From positions 1-24,267 of the IMG/VR virus record IMGVR_UViG_3300017989_000431: a stretch of DNA of 24,267 bases. One strand, 5' to 3'. The DNA is from a virus. The translations under genes and the position numbers were made by a program. How positions within the stretch are numbered: position 1 is the first letter of the stretch; every line of letters starts with the position of its first letter. Shown one piece after another: positions 1 through 7,321 of this stretch. Below the pieces are notes generated by a model that was not told the origin of the DNA, did no database searches, and saw only the letters and a program-made list of their open reading frames with translations.

Positions 1-1731
1 AAGCACATCGGCGAGAATTCGGAATCCCGAAACGACGACGCCCACGATGATGAAACCGAGCGTCTCGAGCCATGGGGAAACCGCCGCCCAAATCCCGACA
101 AGCGCCGCCCAGAAATTGTTGACGGCGCCGACGAGTGCCCGCCCCGATCCTTCGAAATATCCGCGGAGCCTGTCGCCTTGCCGTTGGAGCGCAACGAAAA
201 CAGAAACAATGATCGTTACCGTCCCGGCCGCGACGCCGATTGCCGTCACAAGGGCCCCTAGCGCGACTTCGAGCGCCGCCGCCACGGCGAGAATGCCCAC
301 AACCCCGGCAGGAAGCCCGATCGCGGCGAGAGCCCCGCCCCCGGCGACGGCTGCGCCCCCTCCGGCCGCCGCCGTCGCCCCGCCACCGATCCCGAGCATC
401 CCGAGTATTCCCGCTCCGCCGCCGCCGGCGAGAAGCGGAAGCAACGCGGAGACGGCACCACCGATCGTTGAGATGATCGCTCCGGCCCCGGCTAGCACCG
501 CACCGAGCACCCCCGCGCCGATCTTCAACGCCACGCCGGCGATCAACATCGATCGCACCATCGGAGCAAGCCGGCGAAACGTCGCGATAACGGAATCGAT
601 CCGGGCTCCGATCGTGTCGAGGTTCGTGATCACCCAGACGAACGCGCGGCGCATCCGTTCGATCACGCCGGCGAAAACTCGCGCGATACCGCCGCCCACG
701 GCCGTTAGCACCTTCTCGATCCCCGGACGAAACTTGATCAACGTGTCGTTGAGCCGTCGGAGGTTGTCGCGGAGCACGCGAAACGCCGGGGACGAAATCG
801 CCCTCATGAAATATTGGGTGATGTCGGAGAACGCCGACGTCACGCCCGACCATGTGCGGCCGAACGCTTCGGCGCTCTGTCGACCGAGTCGGTCGAAGAT
901 ATCCATCAAGCGGCGGGCGGCCTCGGCTGGCGCACGTTGCGCCATCTCGTTCCACTCCTCCGTCGATTCGGTGATCATCCCCATGGATCGGAGCGTGCGA
1001 AACGTGCGAACGTCGGTGCCTGCCACGCCGGTCATGAGCATCGAAATGTCTCTGGCAACCTGCGGAGCATCGATCCGCAGCGCCGACGCCACGGCGACAG
1101 CGTCGCGAGAAAAGGTCGTGAGGCGGTTCAGTTCGACGCCCGCCCTCCGCATCGGGCCGTATGCCATCGTGAACATATCGGAGAGGTTCGCCGTCGTCCC
1201 TGGGCTCGAAATAGCGAGTTGCTCGAGCTGGCGATACAGGCCCGCCGCTTCGCGTTGTGCGTCGGCGAACGAAACACGCTCGATCTCGGTGTACAGACTC
1301 GCAACGGAGAGGATCGTGTTTTCCACGCTCGAGTTTGCCGCCGTCGTGGCGCCGACGAGTCGCTCGAACGCGCCGGCGACGGCGTTGATCCCCATGTAGG
1401 TTGCGCCGAGAGCAACGAGGTTCCGAACGGTATGCCCCGTCGACGCCCTCGACATGCGCGCCGCCGTCCCGAGGCGCGAGAAGGTTCCGCCGATCCGGCG
1501 ATAGGCGGCCCCGGCGACCTGCCCGACGCGGGCGAGTTGCCGCCTGTACTCTTCAGTTGCGCGCTCCGCGCGCCGTGTCGCCCTCGCGGCCTCGGAAAGT
1601 GCTCGATTTGCGTTTCGGTTCTGATCGCCGAACCGCTCGAACGCGTCGGCCGCCTTCGTGAGGTCGGCGGCGACGCCCCGCGCGTTTCGCAACTCGAGTT
1701 CGGCTTCGACCTTGTATGATTCGTCGGCCAT
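1..1731 (-). CDS. tape measure protein, partial (C-terminus off the left edge)
   Basis: The frame stays open from an ATG at 1731 to the first base of the window, giving 577 residues without a stop. The N-terminal part (about residues 5-75) is charged, Ala/Arg/Glu-rich and looks like a coiled coil. Residues about 85-390 are mixed helical, with the 'SPGTTANLSDMF' type segment seen in tape measure proteins. A long Gly/Ala-rich hydrophobic block (about 390-510) could form several membrane segments. This composition, and the position directly after the frameshifted tail chaperone genes, are typical of tape measure proteins, which set tail length and exit on infection. The start has no clear AGGAGG. 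A TGATACTCT box lies 6 nt before the ATG, although a GGTGAT stretch 11 nt upstream could serve as a weak ribosome site. Family assignment rests on composition and gene order. Confidence 0.85.
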   Translation of the reverse strand, partial: MADESYKVEAELELRNARGVAADLTKAADAFERFGDQNRNANRALSEAARATRRAERATEEYRRQLARVGQVAGAAYRRIGGTFSRLGTAARMSRASTGHTVRNLVALGATYMGINAVAGAFERLVGATTAANSSVENTILSVASLYTEIERVSFADAQREAAGLYRQLEQLAISSPGTTANLSDMFTMAYGPMRRAGVELNRLTTFSRDAVAVASALRIDAPQVARDISMLMTGVAGTDVRTFRTLRSMGMITESTEEWNEMAQRAPAEAARRLMDIFDRLGRQSAEAFGRTWSGVTSAFSDITQYFMRAISSPAFRVLRDNLRRLNDTLIKFRPGIEKVLTAVGGGIARVFAGVIERMRRAFVWVITNLDTIGARIDSVIATFRRLAPMVRSMLIAGVALKIGAGVLGAVLAGAGAIISTIGGAVSALLPLLAGGGGAGILGMLGIGGGATAAAGGGAAVAGGGALAAIGLPAGVVGILAVAAALEVALGALVTAIGVAAGTVTIIVSVFVALQRQGDRLRGYFEGSGRALVGAVNNFWAALVGIWAAVSPWLETLGFIIVGVVVSGFRILADVL

Positions 1732-1737
1732 GGGGTC

Positions 1738-1746
1738 AGAGTATCA
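1738..1746 (-). promoter_or_regulatory. extended -10 box (TGATACTCT) 6 nt before the tape measure start
   Basis: Read on the minus strand, TGATACTCT ends 6 nt before the ATG at 1731. It matches the TGnTAnnCT pattern found at five other starts in this window. If used, transcription would begin at or next to the start codon, giving a leaderless mRNA. The TGA of the box is also the stop codon of the chaperone extension. A GGTGAT stretch overlaps it, so conventional initiation cannot be excluded. No convincing -35 is seen. Confidence 0.4.
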
Positions 1747-2019
1747 CCCCGCCCCCGGCGACGGCGTGTTCTCGCTCTCGATCAGATCGGCGAGAGCGCG
1801 ACCGTAGAGAGCCAGATCGCGCACGGGCATTGTGAGGGCCTCGGCGAGCCCGATGTGGCCGTATCGCGTCGCAAACGCGACTCTTCGCCAGATCTCCTCG
1901 ACGCCGCCCTCGCGCCACGGCCCCTCGAACGCGAGGAGGATGCCGACGTAAATTTGGACGGCGACCTCGGGATGGCGGCGAAGGGAGCCACTTATTCGAT
2001 TTCCACCGAGGCTAGCGAG
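1744..2019 (-). CDS. tail assembly chaperone, -1 frameshift extension (G-T type)
   Basis: This is the downstream part of a two-frame gene, in the -1 frame relative to the 1992-2555 gene. Slippage on G GGA AAC at 2019-2025 joins 179 residues of the upstream frame to 91 residues encoded here, giving a product of about 270 aa. The extension is helical, with the segments 'HPEVAVQIYVGILLAFEGPW' and 'GHIGLAEALTMPVRDLALYG'. In phages the long form of the pair is made at a low rate and binds the tape measure protein during tail assembly. No credible independent start exists: the only upstream candidate in frame is a TTG near 2109 without a ribosome site. The gene lies directly before the tape measure gene, as expected. 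Confidence 0.82.
   Translation of the reverse strand, partial: LASLGGNRISGSLRRHPEVAVQIYVGILLAFEGPWREGGVEEIWRRVAFATRYGHIGLAEALTMPVRDLALYGRALADLIESENTPSPGAG
1965..2011 (-). promoter_or_regulatory. stem downstream of the frameshift site
   Basis: On the minus strand CCTCGG (2011-2006) can pair with CCGAGG (1970-1965), enclosing a 35-nt loop that holds the zero-frame TAA stop. The stem begins 7 nt after the slippery heptamer, a usual distance for a stimulatory structure. A GGTGG/CCGCC pairing inside the loop could extend it. No folding energy was computed. Confidence 0.5.
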
Positions 2020-2555
2020 TTTCCCAAAGCGTCCCCGGTGAGCCCCGCGCAGTGCTCCAGGAACGCCGCACCAATGGCGAGTCGCCCCGGCATTGAAAGC
2101 GAATCCCAAAGGTAATCCTTCTCATGCGGAGCAAGCACGCGCCCGTTGACGGCATGGACCGACGCGCGGCCGAGCACGAGGGAAAGAGCCTGCCCCGACG
2201 ATGTCGCGTCGGCGGCGGTCGGGAGCTCGTTCCCTTCGGACGGCGCCGGCCCGTACTGACCGAGCTTTCGGAGCGCTCGGAGTTCCTGGTCGGAATCCAG
2301 CTCGAGAAGCGTGATCTGAATCGGTTGGTCGTATGCTCCCGGTCGGCACATTTCGGGCCAGACCGTGACCTTGACCCCGCGCCGGCGAAGCGTGCGCGCC
2401 TCGCCCCCTTCCGACGCCGTCGACGACGTGCGCGCCACCATCGCGTCGAACGCCCCCGGGTCGAACGTTAGCCCCTTGACGAGCTTTCCGGCGCTCTGCG
2501 CCCCCGTCTCGTCGGGTTCTTCGGCGTTTCTGTTCTGCTTCTGCTTTTCCGTCAT
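1992..2555 (-). CDS. tail assembly chaperone, short form (G type)
   Basis: A 187-aa protein with a charged, Gln/Asn/Glu-rich start, then a compact domain ('GVKVTVWPEMCRPGAYD' to 'GRLAIGAAFLEHCAGLTGDAL'). It sits between the tail tube and tape measure genes, where tail assembly chaperones lie, and its last codons contain the slippery sequence that leads into the -1 frame. Ending in the zero frame gives this short form, which in the family is the abundant partner and stays off the mature tail. The ATG at 2555 follows a good ribosome site (GGGAGAAAGG, about 7 nt away). The role is inferred from position and the frameshift. Sequence similarity to a named family was not recognised. Confidence 0.8.
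   Translation of the reverse strand: MTEKQKQNRNAEEPDETGAQSAGKLVKGLTFDPGAFDAMVARTSSTASEGGEARTLRRRGVKVTVWPEMCRPGAYDQPIQITLLELDSDQELRALRKLGQYGPAPSEGNELPTAADATSSGQALSLVLGRASVHAVNGRVLAPHEKDYLWDSLSMPGRLAIGAAFLEHCAGLTGDALGNSLASVEIE
2019..2025 (-). promoter_or_regulatory. programmed -1 ribosomal frameshift site, G GGA AAC
   Basis: The minus strand reads GGGAAAC from 2025 to 2019. In the frame of the gene that starts at 2555 it is split as G GGA AAC, exactly the X XXY YYZ phase required for a tandem -1 slip. The zero frame stops 25 nt later (TAA at 1992-1994). The -1 frame runs on to 1744 and yields the expected second half of a tail assembly chaperone. A stem starts 7 nt downstream. Confidence 0.85.
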
Positions 2556-2582
2556 CTATCGGCCTTTCTCCCGCGCTGGTGT

Positions 2583-2601
2583 GCGGGGGTCAATGCCCCG
2601 C
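2583..2601 (-). promoter_or_regulatory. GC hairpin in the leader of the chaperone gene
   Basis: GCGGGG (2583-2588) and CCCCGC (2596-2601) form a perfect 6-bp stem with a 7-nt loop in the 156-bp gap between the tail tube and chaperone genes. No T tract follows on the minus strand, so it is not a clear intrinsic terminator. It may be a processing or attenuation element. The rest of the gap holds only a possible -10 box. Confidence 0.3.
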
Positions 2602-2663
2602 GCCGACGCCTCACCACCAGCGGAGACCGACACCCCGGGAGGCGCCGACACGGGACGCCGTCG

Positions 2664-2669
2664 AGGATA
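2664..2669 (-). promoter_or_regulatory. possible -10 box (TATCCT) for the chaperone/tape measure genes
   Basis: On the minus strand GGGTATCCT lies about 108 nt before the ATG at 2555. TATCCT is the same hexamer used in the candidate leaderless promoters of the portal gene and two other genes, but it lacks the upstream TG and no -35 is evident. It is listed because the gap is otherwise non-coding. Confidence 0.25.
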
Positions 2670-2711
2670 CCCTATCGCGTAAAATTGTGCGGAGACGATG
2701 GGGGGGGAGGG

Positions 2712-3152
2712 TCAGGGCGCGGCGAGGATTGTTGCGTCGTCGGCGGCGAACTCGAACCGAAATTCGACGTAGGATTTCCGATCGCTCGCGTTGATCGGAA
2801 TGTTCCCGAACTTCGCATCGGGGATCACGACCCGCCGCGTCCCGCCGAGCGGGAACCGATACGACGCCACGATCTGGATCGACTCCCCGGGGAGGCGGCC
2901 TTTCGACGCTTCGGTGATGCGTTGGATCAGGGACATGACGTCGGCCGTTCGACTGTTGATCGTGAGCGTGCCCGAAACGCCGGTGTGGATGTCGTCCTTC
3001 TGCTCGGTCGTCTGCCCAAGATACCCTTCCGAGAGGATCTCCCGGTCGAACTGGAATTCGATCGACCCCACGTTCTGAAACGACGTTTCAAGCCCGTTCG
3101 TGGCCGAAAAGACGTTGACGTCGACCTCTTGCCCTTTGAGCCTGTCAGGCAT
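2712..3152 (-). CDS. tail tube protein
   Basis: A 146-aa, beta-rich protein directly downstream of the sheath gene (21-nt gap), where tail tube genes lie in contractile-tail phages. It begins 'MPDRLKGQEVDVNVFSATNG' and continues with alternating hydrophobic strands and segments such as 'SGTLTINSRTADVMSLIQRI' that fit the tube-protein fold. Such proteins stack as hexameric rings to form the inner tube through which DNA passes. The ATG at 3152 follows GAGAGGT at 7 nt. Length is typical for the class. The assignment rests on position, size and strand pattern. Confidence 0.75.
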   Translation of the reverse strand: MPDRLKGQEVDVNVFSATNGLETSFQNVGSIEFQFDREILSEGYLGQTTEQKDDIHTGVSGTLTINSRTADVMSLIQRITEASKGRLPGESIQIVASYRFPLGGTRRVVIPDAKFGNIPINASDRKSYVEFRFEFAADDATILAAP

Positions 3153-3173
3153 TGCCTACCTCTCTTTTCTGAC

Positions 3174-5381
3174 CTATTCGGCCTCGGTAATCGTGACGCC
3201 CTCGCCGATCTCGGTATCGAAGACGATCGTATCCATGCTGGAGAGCAACCGGACGGCGGACGCCCAAACGAAGACCCCGCGCGCCTCGTACCCGTCATAT
3301 TCGTTGGTGACTTCGCCGAACGAGTAATCGGCGATCCGCTGCGCGTCGGGAGCGTTGCGCGACAGGAGCCCCTCGAGAAACTCGGTCCCCGCGGCGTCCA
3401 TGCCGGAGCGCCGGGCGTCGGTCGCGAGCTTCTTCGTGAACGGGATCGCGAGCTTCGCGAACGAGTCTTGGATGTAATCGGCCATGCGCCGGCGCTTGAT
3501 CGTCTTTCGTCCTTCGATCGACGACGTCGTGACCTCGCTCTGATAAACGAAGTTGCCGTCATCGTCGACCCGAGGAGCGCAGATCCCAGCGGTCTTGAGC
3601 GCCGTGTAAAGCGTGCGCCCCATGGTCTCCCCGGTCGCCTCGATGTCGGCGAGATACAGATCGGGGCGGCCCGTGACCTGCCCGACGTTCTCCTCCGGCG
3701 GCAAGGCGCACATGAGATCCGCGAGCGGCCCGTCACCACCGATCGAGATGATGCCCGACGCGTTGAACCCCGTCCCGCCGGCGGCGCCGAGTGTGGCGAT
3801 CTCGGCAACGTACATGGTCCATCCTGGCCAGGTGTAAACGACCCGATCGCGGCGGTAGCTGGCGACGTCTGCGATCGCTTGCGCGGAGCTGTAGCCGATG
3901 GGAGCGCGGGAAACGAAAACGCGCCCCTGGCACCCCTCGGCGCTCGCGTCGAGCGCGCTCTGTCGCCCGGAAACGATAACCTGAGCGGAGCGCCGCGCCG
4001 AGATCATGACCGTCGTGGCCCTCGAGACCTTCGTCGGGTCCTCGGTCGCGGTGAACGCGGCAGCATAGGCGGCGTCAATCTGCGCTTCGGTGAGCGCGGC
4101 CGACAGGTTCGACGGGTTTGTGACCTCGACCATTCGAGACGAGGGAAGGTCGGCAAGCGTTGTTACGGTCCCGGCAAGCGCCGTGAGGGCCGTTCCGTCG
4201 TCGGTCGCCGGCCGCACCTCGACGTCTTGCGTCCCGTCGTTGGGCGCGGCGACCGTGCCCTCGGGCCAGGAGATCGACCGCATTGTGACCCATTCGTCAC
4301 CGCCGGCATTTCGAACACGCGTTCCGGCGGCGAGGTCGAACGCGGCGCCGACGTTCGCGGTAACGACCGTCCCGGTCGTAAACCCCATGTCGGTTGCCAT
4401 CGTGCCGACAGTGTCGTCGATCTTGATCGTGCCCGTCGCGGAGCCCGTGCGATAGACGACGACCTCTTGTGTTGCGGCGTCGACGGCTGCGATCCCGTTG
4501 ACGCCGGCGACCGCAACGGAGTTGATCAGGTTCGCTGCTTCGGCAGCCGTAACGGCGTTGACGTTGGCGACGTTGCCCGCGCCGGCCGACGCGCCGGCGA
4601 CGTGACCGATCGCGGCAAGCGTGGTGCCGCCGCCCGGGTCGGTGACGTCGCGGAGCACGACGGACGCTCCCGAGCCAGCCTGGATCGACGAAATGTCGAT
4701 CTCGCCAGCGTTGACCACGGCGAGGGTTGACCCGAGAAAGGCATTGATCCGCGAGACGACGTTGGCGGCCGTCTGGTCGCCGACCTGGAATGAGACGACG
4801 ACCTCGGGCAGGGCATCGATCGTGATCCCGATCTGCTCGCCTCCGGTGTACCCCGTGGGCCCGGGGGCGAACCCCGCGCCGGCGGCCGTGGCCACCGTCG
4901 CAGTGATCGCCGTCGAGGCCCCGGCTCCGGTGTCGGTGGTGACGGTTGCCTGATCGGCCGCGGTGAGGTCGAAGGGCGCGGCGGCCGATCTGACCGCGGC
5001 GGCGAGCGTGAACCGGACGTCGCCGACGCTCGTGTCGACACGACAAATGATCTTGCGCTGGGGTCGGAGATTCAGCCCCTTGATCCATCCGTTCCCGTTC
5101 CAATCCTCCGCTAAGTGTCGACGACCGCACGGGTTTTGATACTTGCTATCTCCGTATTGGTATCCGAACCCGCCGAACTTCGACCGCTCGTCGTTCGCGC
5201 CGAGAACCTCGGTTGGCGTATTGAACGCGCCGTCCTCGAACTCACCGACGAGGAGCAGAGTCCCGAACCCAACGCCCGTTACAGGGACCTGCGGAGTCCG
5301 GTCAATGATCGTGATTTGCTCAATCGCGGTGAGTTGCTCCAACGTGGGCAGATCGCGAAACCGCCGAATAAAAGCGCTCAT
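3174..5381 (-). CDS. contractile tail sheath protein with inserted beta-rich modules
   Basis: A 735-aa protein. The N-terminal part ('MSAFIRRFRDLPTLEQLTAI', then a 'GTLLLVGEF' strand) and the C-terminal half resemble tail sheath proteins. The C-terminal half includes a 'SRATTVMISARRSAQVIVSG' stretch, 'DVASYRRDRVVYTWPGW', and a terminal domain of about 140 residues with 'RRRMADYIQDSFAKLAIPF'. The sheath wraps the tube and contracts to drive it through the envelope. It is larger than many sheaths (roughly 400-660 aa). The extra length includes Ala/Gly/Thr-rich material at about residues 130-345. Within it residues 180-260 resemble part of the 243-aa virion protein encoded at 11540-12271, and residues 277-336 look like a second, shorter copy. 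The ATG at 5381 follows AGGGAGG at 9 nt. It lies between the terminator candidate and the tail tube. Confidence 0.88.
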   Translation of the reverse strand: MSAFIRRFRDLPTLEQLTAIEQITIIDRTPQVPVTGVGFGTLLLVGEFEDGAFNTPTEVLGANDERSKFGGFGYQYGDSKYQNPCGRRHLAEDWNGNGWIKGLNLRPQRKIICRVDTSVGDVRFTLAAAVRSAAAPFDLTAADQATVTTDTGAGASTAITATVATAAGAGFAPGPTGYTGGEQIGITIDALPEVVVSFQVGDQTAANVVSRINAFLGSTLAVVNAGEIDISSIQAGSGASVVLRDVTDPGGGTTLAAIGHVAGASAGAGNVANVNAVTAAEAANLINSVAVAGVNGIAAVDAATQEVVVYRTGSATGTIKIDDTVGTMATDMGFTTGTVVTANVGAAFDLAAGTRVRNAGGDEWVTMRSISWPEGTVAAPNDGTQDVEVRPATDDGTALTALAGTVTTLADLPSSRMVEVTNPSNLSAALTEAQIDAAYAAAFTATEDPTKVSRATTVMISARRSAQVIVSGRQSALDASAEGCQGRVFVSRAPIGYSSAQAIADVASYRRDRVVYTWPGWTMYVAEIATLGAAGGTGFNASGIISIGGDGPLADLMCALPPEENVGQVTGRPDLYLADIEATGETMGRTLYTALKTAGICAPRVDDDGNFVYQSEVTTSSIEGRKTIKRRRMADYIQDSFAKLAIPFTKKLATDARRSGMDAAGTEFLEGLLSRNAPDAQRIADYSFGEVTNEYDGYEARGVFVWASAVRLLSSMDTIVFDTEIGEGVTITEAE

Positions 5382-5395
5382 ACCTCAAATCCTCC

Positions 5396-6103
5396 CTAGT
5401 CCTCTTCGCTACTTGGATCGGCGGGGTCTTCGACGTCCACCAGCACGGTTGGAGGTTTCATCGCAGGTGCCCACCTGAGCGAAACAATATCACAGTCGGC
5501 GTCGACGACGCATCGCAAGCGGCGCTCGTTGGCGTAGGCGTTCGCCGCTGAATCGTCATAGTCCATCGAGTCGAGAACGAGCCGCACGGGGCGCGAATAG
5601 TACAGGGGCGGTCCTTCAACGATGACGCCGGCGGCGGTTTCCTCGGGCGCAAACGCCGACGGTAGGAGCGCCTCGACGGCTTCGCGATCTGCGTCGGTGT
5701 CGCACCAGAAATCGACCTGAAAGGCGACTGTTGCCCCGCCCTCTTTCCAGAGCACCGTTGACTTTCCACCGGGCGCGCACCCCGCAACGAGGCCGTCATA
5801 CGTGCCCCACGTTTCCTCGAGCGGGGTTGGCGTCAAATTGTGTTGGAGCACGGGAACAGGCGCCCTACTGACGAGAGACGCACACGGGTAAGGGAGCCGC
5901 TCGTCAGGGAGCGGCCAACGGTCGAAGACTCGCTCGAGCGAAAAGACGGCGTCTTGCTCGTCGTCCCCGCCGTCGACCCGGAACTCGAGACCGAGAAGGA
6001 ACGCCGCGAGTGCCTCGCCCATGGCTTTTCGCGGGCCCATTCGGTTTGGAATCGCGACGTGGGCCTCTCGGTGGTGCGTCGTGACTCTGTCGCCTGTCGC
6101 CAT
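5396..6103 (-). CDS. putative tail terminator / tail completion protein
   Basis: A 235-aa protein lying between an HK97 gp10-like gene and the sheath gene, the usual slot of the tail terminator that caps the tube and sheath and joins the tail to the neck. Visible features are a helical start ('PRKAMGEALAAFLLGLEF'), beta-type segments around 'GATVAFQVDFWCDTDADREA' and an acidic C-terminus ending 'DPADPSSEED'. The upstream stop codon is 3 nt before its ATG, and the only ribosome site is a weak GGAG about 10 nt away, so it is probably translated by coupling. No family was recognised from sequence alone. Confidence 0.55.
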   Translation of the reverse strand: MATGDRVTTHHREAHVAIPNRMGPRKAMGEALAAFLLGLEFRVDGGDDEQDAVFSLERVFDRWPLPDERLPYPCASLVSRAPVPVLQHNLTPTPLEETWGTYDGLVAGCAPGGKSTVLWKEGGATVAFQVDFWCDTDADREAVEALLPSAFAPEETAAGVIVEGPPLYYSRPVRLVLDSMDYDDSAANAYANERRLRCVVDADCDIVSLRWAPAMKPPTVLVDVEDPADPSSEED

Positions 6104-6106
6104 GGG

Positions 6107-6748
6107 TTACAGCTCCGTTCCCCGCGAGTTCCCGCGGCCGGGCTCACGAAGACCGACCTCGCGCAACTCGGCCCTGATCTCTCGGTCGATGACGCCCTCG
6201 CGTTCGAGCCGGTCGACGGCCCGCGCCATGAAGTGTCGAGGTGCGAGGCCGTTTTTTTCGATGCCACGGACGACGCCGGCGACGATCATGGCGTCGCGTG
6301 CGACAGGATCTTCGGCCTCGGGCGGTTCCTCGTTCTCGCCTGGTTGAGGCCGCGGCTCGACGGCGGCCTCGCCCTTCGCTTTGAGCATTGCATAGGCGAC
6401 TTTCGTTACTTGGACGGGATCGGAGTCGATGATCCCTTTCTGATAAGCCCAGTCGGCAAGCGGCGCCACGGGCGGCCGATGGGGGCGCGTACCGTATTCC
6501 ATAAAGGGCGCGTGCGGAGCGTCGACCGAAACGATCGCGCCGTTCGGGGTGAAATTCGTACCCGTCGATCGCGCCATCTCTCCGGTGTTGTGCGGCGGTT
6601 CCGGCTTCGTGTCCATGATCGCCTCGACGACGTATCCTTCGAGCACCATCGCGGCCGATTGAAGTCCGCGAACGGCGGCCTCTTGGTAGTCCCGCGACAT
6701 GGTGCGGAGCCGGTCGGCAAGCTCGCCGGGGGTGACTCTCTTGGCCAT
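6107..6748 (-). CDS. HK97 gp10-like neck/tail protein
   Basis: A 213-aa protein. Residues about 30-110 match the HK97 gp10 pattern: an N-terminal helix, 'PPHNTGEMARST', then 'VDAPHAPFMEYGTRPHRPP', which is the family's 'Y/HA.f.E.GTr....P' signature. The family acts at the head-tail or tail-terminator position. A Pro/Glu-rich linker (about 130-150) precedes a C-terminal segment 'APRHFMARAVDRLEREG', again usual for gp10-type proteins, although the insert makes this one longer than most. No ribosome site precedes the ATG. Instead TGGTAGCCT stands 6 nt upstream, in a 9-nt gap to the previous gene. Confidence 0.75.
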   Translation of the reverse strand: MAKRVTPGELADRLRTMSRDYQEAAVRGLQSAAMVLEGYVVEAIMDTKPEPPHNTGEMARSTGTNFTPNGAIVSVDAPHAPFMEYGTRPHRPPVAPLADWAYQKGIIDSDPVQVTKVAYAMLKAKGEAAVEPRPQPGENEEPPEAEDPVARDAMIVAGVVRGIEKNGLAPRHFMARAVDRLEREGVIDREIRAELREVGLREPGRGNSRGTEL

Positions 6749-6754
6749 GGGGTA

Positions 6755-6763
6755 AGGCTACCA
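6755..6763 (-). promoter_or_regulatory. extended -10 box (TGGTAGCCT) 6 nt before the gp10-like start
   Basis: The minus strand carries TGGTAGCCT followed by 6 nt and the ATG at 6748, with no Shine-Dalgarno. It overlaps the last codons of the upstream gene. It fits the TGnTAnnCT leaderless pattern seen at several genes here. It is the weakest match in the hexamer (TAGCCT). Confidence 0.45.
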
Positions 6764-7321
6764 GACGCGGCGACGAGGTGCCCGGCGCGAGCCGTCGCGC
6801 TCCCGGTTGCCGTCTTGTTTGCGGATCGTGACCGACCAGTCGAAACGGTCGGGACGTCGCACGGGCGGCGATGCGATCGTGAACCGGCGGCGTTCCGGTT
6901 CGCGGCCGTCGCGGCGGTCCATTCGAACTTCGACGAAGCACTCCTCGCCGTCGGCACGGCCGAAATAGCTCTCGATCTCGTCTTCGGTGTACCGCGGCGA
7001 GATGCCCTCGAGCCGAACGTCCCCGCGCTCGACGTGCCCGCCCTCTCGGGATTGCCAGGCGAGGGCCTCGAGCGACCGGACACGAGGAGTCGGGAGGAGC
7101 GCGAGATCCACGGCCGTCGCCGGCGTCCCGCGGCCGACCTCGCCACCGGACCACCGGACCCGCACGACATGAACCGTGTACGGCCGAAGACCGAATTCAA
7201 CGAGCATTTGCCGCAGATCGTCGACGACCCCGCCGAGATCTTCGACGAGGGAACGGCCGGAACCATCGCGCAGACGATGATCTCTCGTCGCCGGGAGCGG
7301 GCCGCGGGGGTTGTCGCTCAC
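6758..7321 (-). CDS. putative head-tail connector / stopper protein
   Basis: A 187-aa protein between the 133-aa connector candidate and the gp10-like gene, the location of head-closure (stopper) or neck proteins. The start chosen is GTG at 7321, which overlaps the upstream TGA as GTGA, so translation is probably coupled. An in-frame ATG at 7414 would overlap the upstream gene by nearly 100 nt. The protein has a helical, acidic start ('SLVEDLGGVVDDLRQMLVEF'), beta-type central segments and an Arg-rich C-terminus ('RERDGSRRAPRRRVW'). No family was recognised, so the role is inferred from position only. Confidence 0.6.
   Translation of the reverse strand: MSDNPRGPLPATRDHRLRDGSGRSLVEDLGGVVDDLRQMLVEFGLRPYTVHVVRVRWSGGEVGRGTPATAVDLALLPTPRVRSLEALAWQSREGGHVERGDVRLEGISPRYTEDEIESYFGRADGEECFVEVRMDRRDGREPERRRFTIASPPVRRPDRFDWSVTIRKQDGNRERDGSRRAPRRRVW

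Noticed and set aside
47-1399. Long plus-strand open frame (450 codons)
   Set aside because: It is antisense to the tape measure gene, whose frame is open across the whole region. The product is a Pro/Ala/Arg-rich string with no domain, as expected in very GC-rich DNA.
1744-2109. A separate 121-aa gene starting near 2109
   Set aside because: The start would be TTG without a ribosome site, and its first 30 residues are out-of-frame translation of the chaperone gene. The -1 frameshift explains the frame better.
2685-4730. Plus-strand open frame of 681 codons
   Set aside because: It runs antisense to tail tube and sheath genes, which show clear family features and ribosome sites. The product is Arg/Asp/Gly-rich without recognisable domains.
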